A DNA stretch of 64,000 bases from JdFR-22 sp964534325 (GCA_964534325.1 CAZHOR010000004.1:1-64000); one strand, 5' to 3'. Positions 1 to 8,104 are shown, counted from the first letter of the stretch. Translations and numbers: made by a program. Notes: a model not told the origin generated them from the letters alone.

Positions 1-93
1 AAAAGCCACCCAAAAATTCTGGAGCACCGAAACCCTAAATCTATAAAAACAAAAAAGATTCGTCTGAGAGATAGTATTTTGCAGGCTTAAAAA

Positions 94-205
94 CTATTCT
101 CTGTACTTGCCCTTGAACCAATCTTTTGCCAGTGGGCTGAGTTCGAGTTCTCGTATCCAGTAATAGCTCTCCTCAAGTGGAATTATTCGGATCAGATTCG
201 GGCCG
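94..205 (-). pseudogene. C-terminal fragment of an unidentified protein
   Basis: The minus strand reads an uninterrupted, protein-like C-terminal segment (IRIIPLEESYYWIRELEL, then SPLAKDWFKGKYRE and stop). Upstream of about position 205 the frame enters the antisense of a transposase remnant, so the rest of the gene is missing. I do not recognise the family. It is most simply read as the tail of a gene cut by a transposon insertion or an associated deletion. A fortuitous ORF cannot be excluded. Confidence 0.3.
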
Positions 206-432
206 AGAGTTTCATCGGGACACTGAAGACCGAAGAGGTGTATCTTAATGAATATAAGACGTTCTACGATGCACTCAGTAATATTGGCCGATTCATAGAA
301 GAAATCTACAACAGAAAGAGGTTGCACTGTGGAAAGTTCTTAGATTTATTTAGTGATAAAGAGAGTTTTAAAGGGTTTCTTATATCATATTCAAATTTGG
401 TAACTTTAACACCAACATTGGTCGATCATTAG
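193..432 (+). pseudogene. IS3-type (rve/DDE) transposase remnant
   Basis: The + frame through position 238 reads RAESFIGTLKTEEVYLNEY, followed by a segment ending FIEEIYNRKRLH. This is the characteristic end of the integrase core of IS3-family OrfB transposases (the AESF..LKTEE and YN..R.H motifs). After RLH the sequence diverges from the expected LGYxPPxEF ending. Nothing resembling the upstream DDE core is present. It is therefore a short decayed remnant, and the GTG at 238 is not a genuine start. The recognisable part is about 196-327. Confidence 0.65.
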
Positions 433-476
433 TTTTCGAGGCTTGTTGGGGGGGTTATAACTCGTTCTTTAGGCAA

Positions 477-524
477 AAGCTATAAATAATTTGGTTTACA
501 GTCCTTTGTTTAAGAGGAGGTGAT
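477..524 (+). promoter_or_regulatory. Histone promoter and ribosome-binding site
   Basis: A TATA-like box (CTATAAATAAT) lies at about 479-489. A strong Shine-Dalgarno sequence, GAGGAGGTGAT, lies at 514-524, five bases before the ATG at 530. The spacing predicts transcription starting near 508-515 with a short leader. The SD position selects the ATG at 530 over the in-frame TTG at 524. Confidence 0.6.
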
Positions 525-529
525 TGTAT

Positions 530-733
530 ATGGCTGGAATTCCAACAGCGCCTATTGATAGGTTGATGAGGAAAGCTGGAGCTAACAGGGTTAGTGAAGA
601 GGCTAACAAGAAAATGGTGGAGCATTTGGAGGATTACGCCTCAGATGTAGCTAGAAGAGCTGCTGATGTGGCAAGACACTCTGGCAGGAAGACCGTTAAG
701 GCTGAAGATGTTAAACTAGCTCTCAAAAAGTAG
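530..733 (+). CDS. Archaeal histone (HMf family)
   Basis: This 67-residue protein is a single histone fold, the normal length for archaeal HMf-type histones, which dimerise and wrap DNA. It shows the conserved N-terminal IPTAPIDRLMRKAGA helix and the SGRKTVKAEDVKLALKK C-terminus, including the RKT-x3-DV signature that contacts DNA. Lys and Arg residues are placed as in the family. It is monocistronic with its own TATA box and SD, and convergent with radA. A second, distinct histone is encoded at 31567-31767, so heterodimers are possible. Confidence 0.97.
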   Translation: MAGIPTAPIDRLMRKAGANRVSEEANKKMVEHLEDYASDVARRAADVARHSGRKTVKAEDVKLALKK

Positions 734-808
734 AACCATAATCAATTCTATTTTGTTTCATTTTTTATTACTTTCTTTCACAGTTAACGTAATCAATTGG
801 TGGGGTGG

Positions 809-1795
809 TTATTTTTCGTTTTTGTCTGTTATTCCGCCCTCAGCTACCTTGAATACTGCTTCGCCTTCTGGGAGGTGTGGTGAGTCAATGAGTCTGGCTA
901 CTCTCGTTTCTCCTTTGCTTTTTCTGAGGTAGATTCTTAGTGTTGCGGTGTGGCCTACGATGTGGCCGCCTATGGGCTTGTTGGGGTCGCCAAAGAAGGT
1001 GTCTGGTTTCGCCTGCACCTGGTTGGTGACCACTACTGCAGCGTTGAACAGCTCTCCAAATCTGATGAGGTCGTGCAGGTGCCTGTTCAGTTTTTGTTGT
1101 CTATCCGCGAGCGTGCCTCTGCCCACGAATTCTGATCTGAAGTGTGACATGAGGGAGTCAACGATGAGCAGTTTTGGTTCACCGCCATCCCGTTTCATGG
1201 TGTTAGCCAGATCCTTGGCGTTATCCACCAAGAGCATTTGGTGGTTGGAGTTATATGCTTGAGCAACGTGGATGTTCTTTAAGACCTCGCTGGGATCCAA
1301 TCCTTTGGCTTCCGCCATCTGAATTATTCTTTCCGGTCTGAAGGTGTTCTCCGTATCAATAACCATGACAGAACCGTTGAGACCGCCTTCCTCCTCGGGA
1401 AGCTGAACATTTACCGCCAGCTGAAGACAAAGCTGGGTTTTACCGGAACCAAACTCTCCGTAAAGCTCTGTCATCGACTGAGTCTCTATACCACCACCAA
1501 ATAAATGGTTAAGCTCGTCACTACCTGAAGTTACTTTCTTAACCTTCTTCCTCCTCTCCAGAATATCTTCACCACTCTCAAAACCGCCTAAATTAGCCAT
1601 TGATCTTGCTGCAGAAATTATGTTTCCAGCGTTGGACTCCCCCAAATCTGCTGCCGTAGCCAACTCATTCGGAGAACAGACTGCAACAGCATCCACTGCC
1701 GAATAACCTGCCTCCCTCAATTTCTCAGCCACTGCAGGTCCTACACCCGGAAGATCCTCCAACTCCACATCTTTATTACCATTATTTTCATCCAT
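809..1795 (-). CDS. radA: DNA repair and recombination protein RadA
   Basis: RadA is the archaeal RecA/Rad51 recombinase that forms ATP-dependent filaments on single-stranded DNA and catalyses strand exchange. The 328-residue product has a helix-hairpin-helix N-terminal domain (LEDLPGVGPAVAEKL, about 12-26), the Walker A motif GEFGSGKTQ (about 113-121) and Walker B LLIVDSL near residue 210. The length is close to the family norm and no intein is present. A TATA-like stretch (TTCTATATAGA on the minus strand, about 1824-1834) lies about 30 nt upstream of the ATG, giving a very short leader. Confidence 0.97.
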   Translation of the reverse strand: MDENNGNKDVELEDLPGVGPAVAEKLREAGYSAVDAVAVCSPNELATAADLGESNAGNIISAARSMANLGGFESGEDILERRKKVKKVTSGSDELNHLFGGGIETQSMTELYGEFGSGKTQLCLQLAVNVQLPEEEGGLNGSVMVIDTENTFRPERIIQMAEAKGLDPSEVLKNIHVAQAYNSNHQMLLVDNAKDLANTMKRDGGEPKLLIVDSLMSHFRSEFVGRGTLADRQQKLNRHLHDLIRFGELFNAAVVVTNQVQAKPDTFFGDPNKPIGGHIVGHTATLRIYLRKSKGETRVARLIDSPHLPEGEAVFKVAEGGITDKNEK

Positions 1796-1900
1796 CCTAT
1801 CACACTAAACCCCTTTACATGAATCTATATAGAATAACCTTCTGAGTGACCTGAAAGTAACAAGAAAGATAAAACCCACTGGATTTAACAAGAATCCTGC

Positions 1901-2041
1901 TCAGTCTACCTTAGCTTTGGATACGTTATTTAGCAAAAGCTGATGATACTTTACCTCCCTATCTATGAAAGCTTCAGCCATTTTTAAGTTATTATGGTTA
2001 CTAATAAATTTCACAGTCAACAGTCGGTTATAAAGAAGCAT
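1901..2041 (-). CDS. Small ORF of 46 residues with strong SD
   Basis: An ATG at 2041 opens a 46-codon reading frame (starting MLLYNRLLTVKF, ending NNVSKAKVD). It is preceded six bases away by a perfect GGAGGT ribosome-binding site (2047-2052). I do not recognise the product. It is amphipathic, with basic and hydrophobic residues and no obvious membrane segment or metal motif. It sits in a transposon-littered gap between radA and the DUF1538 operon, so it could be a real small protein or the tail of a decayed gene. Confidence 0.35.
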   Translation of the reverse strand: MLLYNRLLTVKFISNHNNLKMAEAFIDREVKYHQLLLNNVSKAKVD

Positions 2042-2141
2042 ACAAAACCTCCGCTACTTAGAAGTGGGGAGAAAATGTTTAATGTAGTTATCCTCTTTGA
2101 CATTTTTGTACTAAGGGCTTGCCAGAAAATAACCTATCATT

Positions 2142-2421
2142 TTAGCTGATATTTCTGGGTGCAATGGTATAATTCCATTTAGGATGTAGTGCATGAGTCT
2201 TCAGGTTTATCTTTTCCATATCTTCTTTTGAGAACTCTATTCTCTTATATTCTTTCTCATCGAGGCGAGCAACCACTTTGAGACCTTTCTTTGCGGTGGT
2301 ATTACCTATGAGTTTGATGATCGTTTCGTAGCAGGTGAGCGGCAGCTAACTTGCGTTTTAAGGATTCATCTGCTAATGCCAAAACCCTTAACCAATTCTT
2401 ATGCTCCTCTTTTTCATTCAT
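2142..2421 (-). pseudogene. ISAzo13-like transposase, internally deleted remnant
   Basis: Read on the minus strand, 2347 to 2142 encodes PLTCYETIIKLIGNTTAKKGL and then a segment ending ALHPKWNYTIAP before a stop. This matches the C-terminal end typical of ISAzo13-family DDE transposases (PLxSxExIVxLI..TTxxGL and FHGxWNYTI). Immediately upstream, in a different frame, 2421 to about 2348 reads from an ATG through EEHKNWLRVLALADESLKRK, which resembles the N-terminal end of such proteins. The several hundred residues of catalytic core are absent. This suggests an internal deletion derivative, possibly a MITE-like relic. Confidence 0.55.
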
Positions 2422-2554
2422 AAGAGTATGTTTGTACACTTCTACTAAAATAAAATTTACCAACTTATTTCATAGTAAACCCTAAGTAAGACAATGCGTA
2501 AAGAGGAATTTATATAGTTAAAAATTACATGACCTAAACAGGAGTAATCGCAAG

Positions 2555-3244
2555 GTGGGAGTAGTTAAAGAAATTTCTGTGGAAGCGTTGAAGGCTGTGT
2601 TTCCATTGACTGTTGTTGTATTTTTATTACAACTGGTGGTTCTGTCATCTCCGGTAGAAGAAGTTTTACAGTTTCTGGTAGGCTTGGTTTTCGTGTTCCT
2701 GGGTCTGATATTATTTCTTGTCGGTATACGTATAGGATTACTTCCCATGGGGGAAGCCATTGGTAACTCGATTCCTCAGTCAGGGAAATTATTGGTAATA
2801 ATAATCTACGCTTTTTTGCTGGGTTTTCTTGTAACAGTTGCCGAACCAGATGTGAGGGTATTAGCATCACAAATAGATACTGTATCTGCAGGTGCTATTC
2901 CCAATTATGTGTTAATTTACGCCGTTGCTGCTGGTGTAGGAATATTTTTATCTTTATCTATGGTTAAAGTAGTTTTTTCTATTCCGTTGAAATATCTGTT
3001 ACTTTTATGCTATACTGGTGTTTTTATTTTGTCTGTTTTTACACCTTCTGAGTTTGTTCCAATTTCTTTTGATGCTGGAGGAGTGACCACAGGACCTTTG
3101 ACCGCCCCTTTCATTATTGCTTTGGGAGTTGGTATGACCTCGGTATTAAGCAGTCGAACCACTTCTCAGGATAACTTCGGGTTTGTAGCCTTAGCTTCAA
3201 TTGGTCCCATCCTGGGGGTTATGATACTGGGGTTGATTTACTGA
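2555..3244 (+). CDS. DUF1538 membrane protein, first half
   Basis: This 229-residue, strongly hydrophobic protein belongs to the DUF1538 family, for which I know no established biochemical function. It is predicted to have about six to seven membrane segments. It shows family signatures: a GIRIGLLPMGEAIG loop, an AEPDVRVLASQ motif, and FDAGGVTTGP near residues 170-179. The GTG start is supported by AGGAG at 2540-2544. It is homologous to the next gene along its whole length, so the pair looks like the two repeats of single-chain DUF1538 proteins encoded separately. The stop overlaps the next start (TGATG). The two P-II genes downstream suggest a regulated transporter. Confidence 0.8.
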   Translation: MGVVKEISVEALKAVFPLTVVVFLLQLVVLSSPVEEVLQFLVGLVFVFLGLILFLVGIRIGLLPMGEAIGNSIPQSGKLLVIIIYAFLLGFLVTVAEPDVRVLASQIDTVSAGAIPNYVLIYAVAAGVGIFLSLSMVKVVFSIPLKYLLLLCYTGVFILSVFTPSEFVPISFDAGGVTTGPLTAPFIIALGVGMTSVLSSRTTSQDNFGFVALASIGPILGVMILGLIY

Positions 3245-3975
3245 TGGATGGGATTTTCATCCTTGAAGTTCTGTGGGAAACTACTAAAGAAGTTTTTATA
3301 GCCATAATTCCGTTAGTTGCTTTATTTGCTTATTTTCAATTGGTGCATTTAAAGTTTCCACGGTTAGAAGTTGTCAATATAGTTAAGGGTGTTATTTTGA
3401 CCTTTATCGGTATTGTTCTTTTCTTAAATGGTGTTTACATAGGTTTTTTACCTACAGGCGAGGTATTGGGACAAGGCATGGTTCAAGATGTAGGACAATG
3501 GTTTGTTATTCCCATTGGTTTTATACTTGGGGTTTTTGCAACCTTTGCAGAACCAGCTGTCAGGGCGTTGAGTAGGGAAGTAGAAAGAGTATCTTCTGGG
3601 TACATTCCACAGAATATATTACTAGCGACTCTTTCATTGGGAGTTGGACTCTCAATTGCTTTAGCTATGACTAGGATAGTCTTGGGCATACCTTTAATGT
3701 ATTTATTGCTTCCAGGGTATGGTTTGGCTCTTGCTGCTACCTTTATTTCAAAAGAAAATTTTACTTCCATCGCTTTTGACTCTGGTGGTGTGGCAACAGG
3801 TCCAATGACAGTTACATTTATCATGGCTTTTTCAGTGGGTGTGGCTTCTGAAATTGAAGGAAGGAACCCTTTAATTTGCGGATTTGGAACGATAGCATTG
3901 GTGGCTTTAATTCCTATTTTATCTGTACTAATATTAGGCTTGATTTATACCAGAAAGGAGAAGCAAAATGAATGA
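3244..3975 (+). CDS. DUF1538 membrane protein, second half
   Basis: This 243-residue integral membrane protein is a paralogue of the preceding gene. It has matching motifs: GVYIGFLPTGEVLG, AEPAVRALSREVERVSSGYIP and FDSGGVATGP. Start and stop overlap both neighbours, indicating translational coupling and probably a 1:1 complex with the first DUF1538 subunit. Its own last codons overlap the first P-II gene by 8 bases. A role as a PII-controlled channel or transporter is inferred from context only; the substrate cannot be deduced. Confidence 0.8.
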   Translation: MDGIFILEVLWETTKEVFIAIIPLVALFAYFQLVHLKFPRLEVVNIVKGVILTFIGIVLFLNGVYIGFLPTGEVLGQGMVQDVGQWFVIPIGFILGVFATFAEPAVRALSREVERVSSGYIPQNILLATLSLGVGLSIALAMTRIVLGIPLMYLLLPGYGLALAATFISKENFTSIAFDSGGVATGPMTVTFIMAFSVGVASEIEGRNPLICGFGTIALVALIPILSVLILGLIYTRKEKQNE

Positions 3976-4309
3976 GGAATTGAAACGGAATTATAGTGTT
4001 ATAGCGACCATAAAAAAAGGGAAAGCTGAAAGAATTTGGGAAGCACCAAAAGAAGCAGGTGCTGAAGGTGCAACAACCTTATTAGCTAAAGTTACCAGCA
4101 TGAAAGAACTTAAAAAATTGTCTGGTAGTTCATTGGATGAAGATAGAGAAGTTATGACTGTTGTAAAAAAAGAATGGGAAGAAGATGTTTTTGAAACTAT
4201 TTCAGATAAATGTGAGTTTAATAAACCTGGTACAGGAATCGCTTTTATAATGGATTTAAAGAAAGTTGAGGGGATTGAATTTGTTAAAGGGGGCTTGCTA
4301 AATGACTGA
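3968..4309 (+). CDS. P-II-like signalling protein (1)
   Basis: This 113-residue GlnB/GlnK-like trimeric signalling protein contains the family core: AIVTIKKG-like strand one (SVIATIKKGKAERI), GAEGATTL before the T-loop, and a KPGTGIAF strand near the C-terminus. P-II proteins bind ATP/ADP and often 2-oxoglutarate and plug or unplug membrane transporters. The classical uridylylated T-loop tyrosine is not apparent. It overlaps the DUF1538 gene upstream by 8 bases and the second P-II gene downstream by 8 bases, so it probably regulates the DUF1538 pair rather than ammonium transport. Confidence 0.75.
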   Translation: MNEELKRNYSVIATIKKGKAERIWEAPKEAGAEGATTLLAKVTSMKELKKLSGSSLDEDREVMTVVKKEWEEDVFETISDKCEFNKPGTGIAFIMDLKKVEGIEFVKGGLLND

Positions 4310-4682
4310 AAAATATGATCGAAAAGAATGCAAAATAGGATTCGACTTGATAGTGACCATAGTGGATAAAGGGCGTTCATGTTTAGTAGTAGAAGCATCT
4401 AAAAAAGCAGGTGCTGAGGGAGGAACTATTTTAAGAGGAAGAGGTACGGGAGTACGTGAAAAAGCTACATTATTTGGTATGGCTATCGAACCTGAAAAAG
4501 AAATAGTACTCACTCTAGTTCCAAGAGAGGATTCAGAGGTAGTACTTGATGCAATTATCGAAAAGGCAGAACTTAATAAGCCAGGGAAAGGCATCGCTTT
4601 TATTCTGGAAGTAAAAAGGATCGCATGTATCATCCATTTACTCGATGATGAAGATAAAAAAAATGTGGAAGACAAGGTATAA
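4302..4682 (+). CDS. P-II-like signalling protein (2)
   Basis: This second P-II-like protein has 126 residues. It shows GAEGGTILRGRGTG at the T-loop base and KPGKGIAFILEVKRI near the C-terminus, both closer to canonical GlnK than in its neighbour. It is the last gene of a four-gene, fully overlapping operon with two DUF1538 membrane subunits. Two different P-II paralogues could form heterotrimers or act separately on the two membrane halves; this is inference. No amtB or glutamine synthetase gene is nearby. Confidence 0.8.
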   Translation: MTEKYDRKECKIGFDLIVTIVDKGRSCLVVEASKKAGAEGGTILRGRGTGVREKATLFGMAIEPEKEIVLTLVPREDSEVVLDAIIEKAELNKPGKGIAFILEVKRIACIIHLLDDEDKKNVEDKV

Positions 4683-4792
4683 ATTCCTGTCGAGTTCCGT
4701 GCCGACTAAAGCAGCCACACCATCTATCATCTCCATTGAACTCCGTTTCTCTGATCATTTTAAATACGAAGATTTGGAGATCAATAAGTAAA

Positions 4793-5017
4793 ATGGAAGT
4801 GATTTTAGATTTTGGAGTATGGGTTTTTTAAACGGATCCACAAGAAGTAGTTAAAGCTATCAGTTACACTCAAAACCATAAGTTTTTGGTTATAAATGTA
4901 CCGCAGAAAATAACCCGAGTTTGGGTTGCCATTCAATGCCCGTTTTTGACTAATGGTAAGGTTAAAATAGAATTAAAATTAAAATTGGTTCTTATACTAC
5001 TGATAAGAAGACGATGA
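4793..5017 (+). pseudogene. Possible degraded ORF in 470-bp gap
   Basis: The gap 4683-5153 contains no intact gene. From the ATG at 4793 one frame stays open to a stop at 5015-5017, apart from one in-frame TAA at 4829. After that stop it reads a plausible stretch (TDPQEVVKAISYTQNHKFLV, then INVPQKITRVWVAI). I do not recognise it. It may be a gene broken by a nonsense mutation or a chance ORF. A 7-bp inverted repeat (CCCATAT/ATATGGG) lies at about 5043-5076. Confidence 0.25.
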
Positions 5018-5153
5018 GAACTCCTCATTCTTTTTTCTAATTCCCATATGAAACTTCGTAGCATCAAATATGGGTTGGTTATCTTGTGGGTTACTTTCGG
5101 GTTAGGCGAATGGTTTTTTAATTGGTGGTTGTTGTGGGGTATGAGGTGGTCTA

Positions 5154-5459
5154 ATGCTATTGGAGGTCAGCGATCTGAGTCAAGTTTATGGTAGGGATAA
5201 TGTTGTTCTGGATTTTTGGGCTGAATGGTGTCAGCCATGTAAAATGGTTTCTGCTATTCTGGAGGAGTTGTCGCAGAATGGTGTGGTTATTGCTAAGGTG
5301 AATGTGGAGGAGAGTCCTGCCATCGCCAACAACTTTGGTGTGACCGCCTTACCTACTCTGATATTCCTTAAGAATGACCAGCCGGTGGATAAGCTGACGG
5401 GAGCACCGAGCAGGGATGAGATCATTCGCTGGGTGAAGAAGAACCTGAACGGGACTTGA
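5154..5459 (+). CDS. Thioredoxin
   Basis: This 101-residue cytosolic thioredoxin-fold protein has the redox motif WCQPC (Cys26 and Cys29). It also has the typical DFWAEWC strand, the cis-proline region ALPTLIFLKN, and normal thioredoxin length. It would reduce protein disulfides. It lies 16 bases upstream of nucS and is probably cotranscribed with it. A thioredoxin reductase is not adjacent; the flavoprotein at 33253-34713 is of the dihydrolipoamide dehydrogenase class rather than TrxB. Confidence 0.93.
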   Translation: MLLEVSDLSQVYGRDNVVLDFWAEWCQPCKMVSAILEELSQNGVVIAKVNVEESPAIANNFGVTALPTLIFLKNDQPVDKLTGAPSRDEIIRWVKKNLNGT

Positions 5460-5475
5460 ATGGAGTCTAAGCTTC

Positions 5476-6237
5476 ATGAACGACGGCAGGGATAAATCCT
5501 GGGTTCTGGAGTATCCGAAGGTCGGTGAGGCTCTGGATTTATGCAGGTGGGGTAATGAGTGGAGATTGATCCAGATATTTGGGGAGTGTGAGGTGTGGTA
5601 TGAGGGTAGAGCCTCCAGCTCTCTTGGTCTGGGGGATCGGTTGATCGTGGTTAAACCCGATGGAAGTTTGCTTGTTCATCAGGGCTGGGGTAGAGAGCCG
5701 GTTAACTGGCAGCCACCGGGCAGCAAACACAACTTCACCGAGGTCGATGGGAAGTTGAAGATCAGGGGTTATCGGGTCAAGCCTAAAGAAGAGCTTGAGG
5801 TCCTGTTCAACGAAGTTTATCTGGTCACCTGCCTGTTGATGAAGGATGATGAAGAACTGGTGTTGAACGGCTCGGAGCTGGAATACAGCAAATGGATCCA
5901 TGAGAACCCCGAATTCATTGAGCCGGGCTTCCAGCCAATTATGAAGGAGAGGGAGACCGGATTCGGGTTCATCGATGTCCTGGGTAAGGACTCACAAGGA
6001 AGGATTGTAGTGATCGAGGTCAAGAGAAGAAGAGTCGGGCCTCAGGCAGTAAGCCAGCTCAGAAGATATGTTAACTACATCGGCCAGACCAAACACCATA
6101 ACAAACAAGAGGTTAGAGGGATCCTGGTGGCTCCATCCATCACCAAAAAAGCAAAACAACAGTTAGAGAGCGAAGAATTTGAGTTCATTACTCTTGAACC
6201 GCAAAAAGAGACCAAGACAACTCTAAACGACTTCTAA
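5476..6237 (+). CDS. nucS: Endonuclease NucS/EndoMS
   Basis: NucS/EndoMS is the archaeal and actinobacterial mismatch-specific endonuclease that makes double-strand cuts at mismatches in place of MutS-MutL. The 253-residue protein has the N-terminal DNA-binding and dimerisation domain and a C-terminal RecB-like nuclease domain. Its catalytic set is visible: Asp167 in GFIDVLG, Glu181 and Lys183 in IEVKRR, and Gln194 in SQLRRYV. No C-terminal PCNA-interacting motif is obvious, though the last residues (TTLNDF) could be a minimal one. It follows thioredoxin closely. Confidence 0.95.
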   Translation: MNDGRDKSWVLEYPKVGEALDLCRWGNEWRLIQIFGECEVWYEGRASSSLGLGDRLIVVKPDGSLLVHQGWGREPVNWQPPGSKHNFTEVDGKLKIRGYRVKPKEELEVLFNEVYLVTCLLMKDDEELVLNGSELEYSKWIHENPEFIEPGFQPIMKERETGFGFIDVLGKDSQGRIVVIEVKRRRVGPQAVSQLRRYVNYIGQTKHHNKQEVRGILVAPSITKKAKQQLESEEFEFITLEPQKETKTTLNDF

Positions 6238-6390
6238 CCATCCGATTGGTAAAATGTCTTTATGGCCTGCTTGCAACCTTTCGGTTATACATCCAGAATT
6301 TCTCAGTTGATTTTTGGTGAGCAGAACTGTTAATATCCAGTGATTACCCTAAGTCGATTATTTGGAGCATTAATACCAACATAAAGGATT

Positions 6391-6480
6391 TTAATTTGTA
6401 TGAGTTAGAGCAGATACAAATGCTATGAAGCTGAAGTAAATTACAAGTGCTATCAGGATAATAATCAACTCCTTGTTCAT
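6391..6480 (-). CDS. 29-residue single-pass membrane peptide
   Basis: An ATG at 6480 opens a 29-codon frame encoding MNKE, then an uninterrupted hydrophobic helix (LIIILIALVIYFSFIAFV), then a short polar tail. It is preceded by AGAGGAG about 5-7 bases upstream. A TATA-like ATATATAG lies about 50 bases upstream (about 6522-6532). This arrangement of promoter, SD, start and transmembrane helix supports a real small membrane protein. No homologue is recognised and no function is proposed. Confidence 0.5.
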   Translation of the reverse strand: MNKELIIILIALVIYFSFIAFVSALTHTN

Positions 6481-6808
6481 TGCAATCTCCTCTTTGTTGG
6501 CATAATGTGTAATGAAGCTGTTGTACTATATATAGATAACTATAGATTACTCTAAACTAAAATAAAGTCTTCATATATTTTTAATTAACTAAAAAGAATT
6601 TGTATTGCCTTCTTTTCTCAAAAAGGAAAAATCTGTTCTTGATCCATTACCTCGAAATCCGCTTTACCTGTAGACTTTAAAACAATATATTCAAATAAAA
6701 ACGCTATTGGCCTCATCTCGATTTGGTTAAAATTCATGAAAGGACTCGAGGAATAGACATAGGTCAAACAAAAAAGGAAAATAGAAGAGCTCAAATAATT
6801 TTGAGAGG

Positions 6809-8104
6809 TTATCTGGGACACATATCTCCTGTGCTCCAGAAGTATTCTATCCTGCTGATCTCGCTGTTAGTGATTATGTGTCCATTTATGGGCGTATTTG
6901 TTACCCAATAATATTCTGCTCGGGAGACCTCGGTATTGCTTATCTTGCAGTCGTCGTTCCAGGTACACCAGTCCACCTGGTAGTAGGCCCTGAGAGCATC
7001 TACTCTGCCCCAGCCGTAGTATTTGTCCCAGCCGTCGTCACCCAGATCAATGGCAGTATCATACAACGTCTCTTTTAGCTCGTCGACATTCAGGTCTTCG
7101 TTGGCGCTGAGTAGTAAGGCAGCAGCAGCACTAACGTGGGGTGTAGCCATAGATGTGCCGGTTCTCTGCGCCATATCGTCACCGGGATCAGCACTCCATA
7201 TACCTACACCATGAGCCATAATATCCAGAGCGGGCCCGGAGCCGCTTCCTGCGAATATACCTTCATACCGCTGGTCTTCGTCATCTACGGCCCCTACTGC
7301 CACCGCATCTGAACAGCATGCGGGATAGCTTACCACATCGGGTTGATTACCTGCGGCAATTACGACCAGAACACCTCTTTGTGCAGCCCAGTTTATCTTA
7401 TCGCAGATCCAGTAGCTGTCGCAGTTCTCTTCTTTAGTACCTCCCCCACCCAGGCTTATGCTGATTATTCCTGTTTTATCTCCGAATATCTCTTTTTTAT
7501 GTGAGACCACGTATTCTATGGCTTCAGCTATATCCGAATTCCAGCAACCTTCTTGGTCGCATACTCTCCCCATCCAGATGTTTGTGTGGGGGGCAACACC
7601 AATTCCTTCGCCGTCATCAATAGTTATTATTCCCGAGACGTGCGTACCGTGGTATGTGCCGTTCTCCATGGGATCTTTGTCCTCTTCAACAAAATCGTAA
7701 CCTCCTTTATAACTGTCTTTGAGAAGAGGGTGTTTGTAGTCGATCCCGGTGTCCAGTACGGCTACAGTGACATTATCTCCTTTGACCTTATTGTTCCAGA
7801 CCCTGTCCGCGTTGATCTGCTCGGTGGAAACTTCATCGAAAGGTTGTAATCTCTGGTCTGGTATTGCTTTTACCTCGGCCGGGAGTGTGGAGTTAGTGCA
7901 TTCGACCACTATTGCATCATTCAGTTCCCCCACCAGTTCGCATCCTTCTGGGGCTTCCGTTTGGTTTGGCAGTATCAATCTGGACGGTATTATTTTTCCG
8001 CTTATTGTCCCTTTAGCGCTATCTGCTTCTGCGGATCCTACTGTCGAAACTCCTAAAATAGTGATAAGAACCATTAAAGTGAACAATATTCTAAAGCCTC
8101 TCAT
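6809..8104 (-). CDS. Secreted subtilisin-like serine protease (S8)
   Basis: This 431-residue exported peptidase has an N-terminal signal peptide (hydrophobic FRILFTLMVLITILGV, probable cleavage near SAEA at about 24-27). A propeptide-like segment runs to about residue 90. The catalytic domain has Asp118 (VAVLDTGID), His152 (HGTHVSG), oxyanion Asn253 (AAGN) and Ser318 (GTSMATPHVS). Cysteine pairs suggest disulfides, fitting an extracellular location. The C-terminus has a duplicated motif (ISNTEVSRAEYYW and ITNSEISRIEYFW) reminiscent of short dockerin-like or EF-hand-like tails of archaeal surface proteins. It probably degrades external protein for nutrition. Confidence 0.93.
   Translation of the reverse strand: MRGFRILFTLMVLITILGVSTVGSAEADSAKGTISGKIIPSRLILPNQTEAPEGCELVGELNDAIVVECTNSTLPAEVKAIPDQRLQPFDEVSTEQINADRVWNNKVKGDNVTVAVLDTGIDYKHPLLKDSYKGGYDFVEEDKDPMENGTYHGTHVSGIITIDDGEGIGVAPHTNIWMGRVCDQEGCWNSDIAEAIEYVVSHKKEIFGDKTGIISISLGGGGTKEENCDSYWICDKINWAAQRGVLVVIAAGNQPDVVSYPACCSDAVAVGAVDDEDQRYEGIFAGSGSGPALDIMAHGVGIWSADPGDDMAQRTGTSMATPHVSAAAALLLSANEDLNVDELKETLYDTAIDLGDDGWDKYYGWGRVDALRAYYQVDWCTWNDDCKISNTEVSRAEYYWVTNTPINGHIITNSEISRIEYFWSTGDMCPR

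Noticed and set aside
5043..5076. CCCATAT/ATATGGG inverted repeat as a terminator or operator
   Set aside because: The loop is about 20 bases and no T-run follows, so it is too weak to call.
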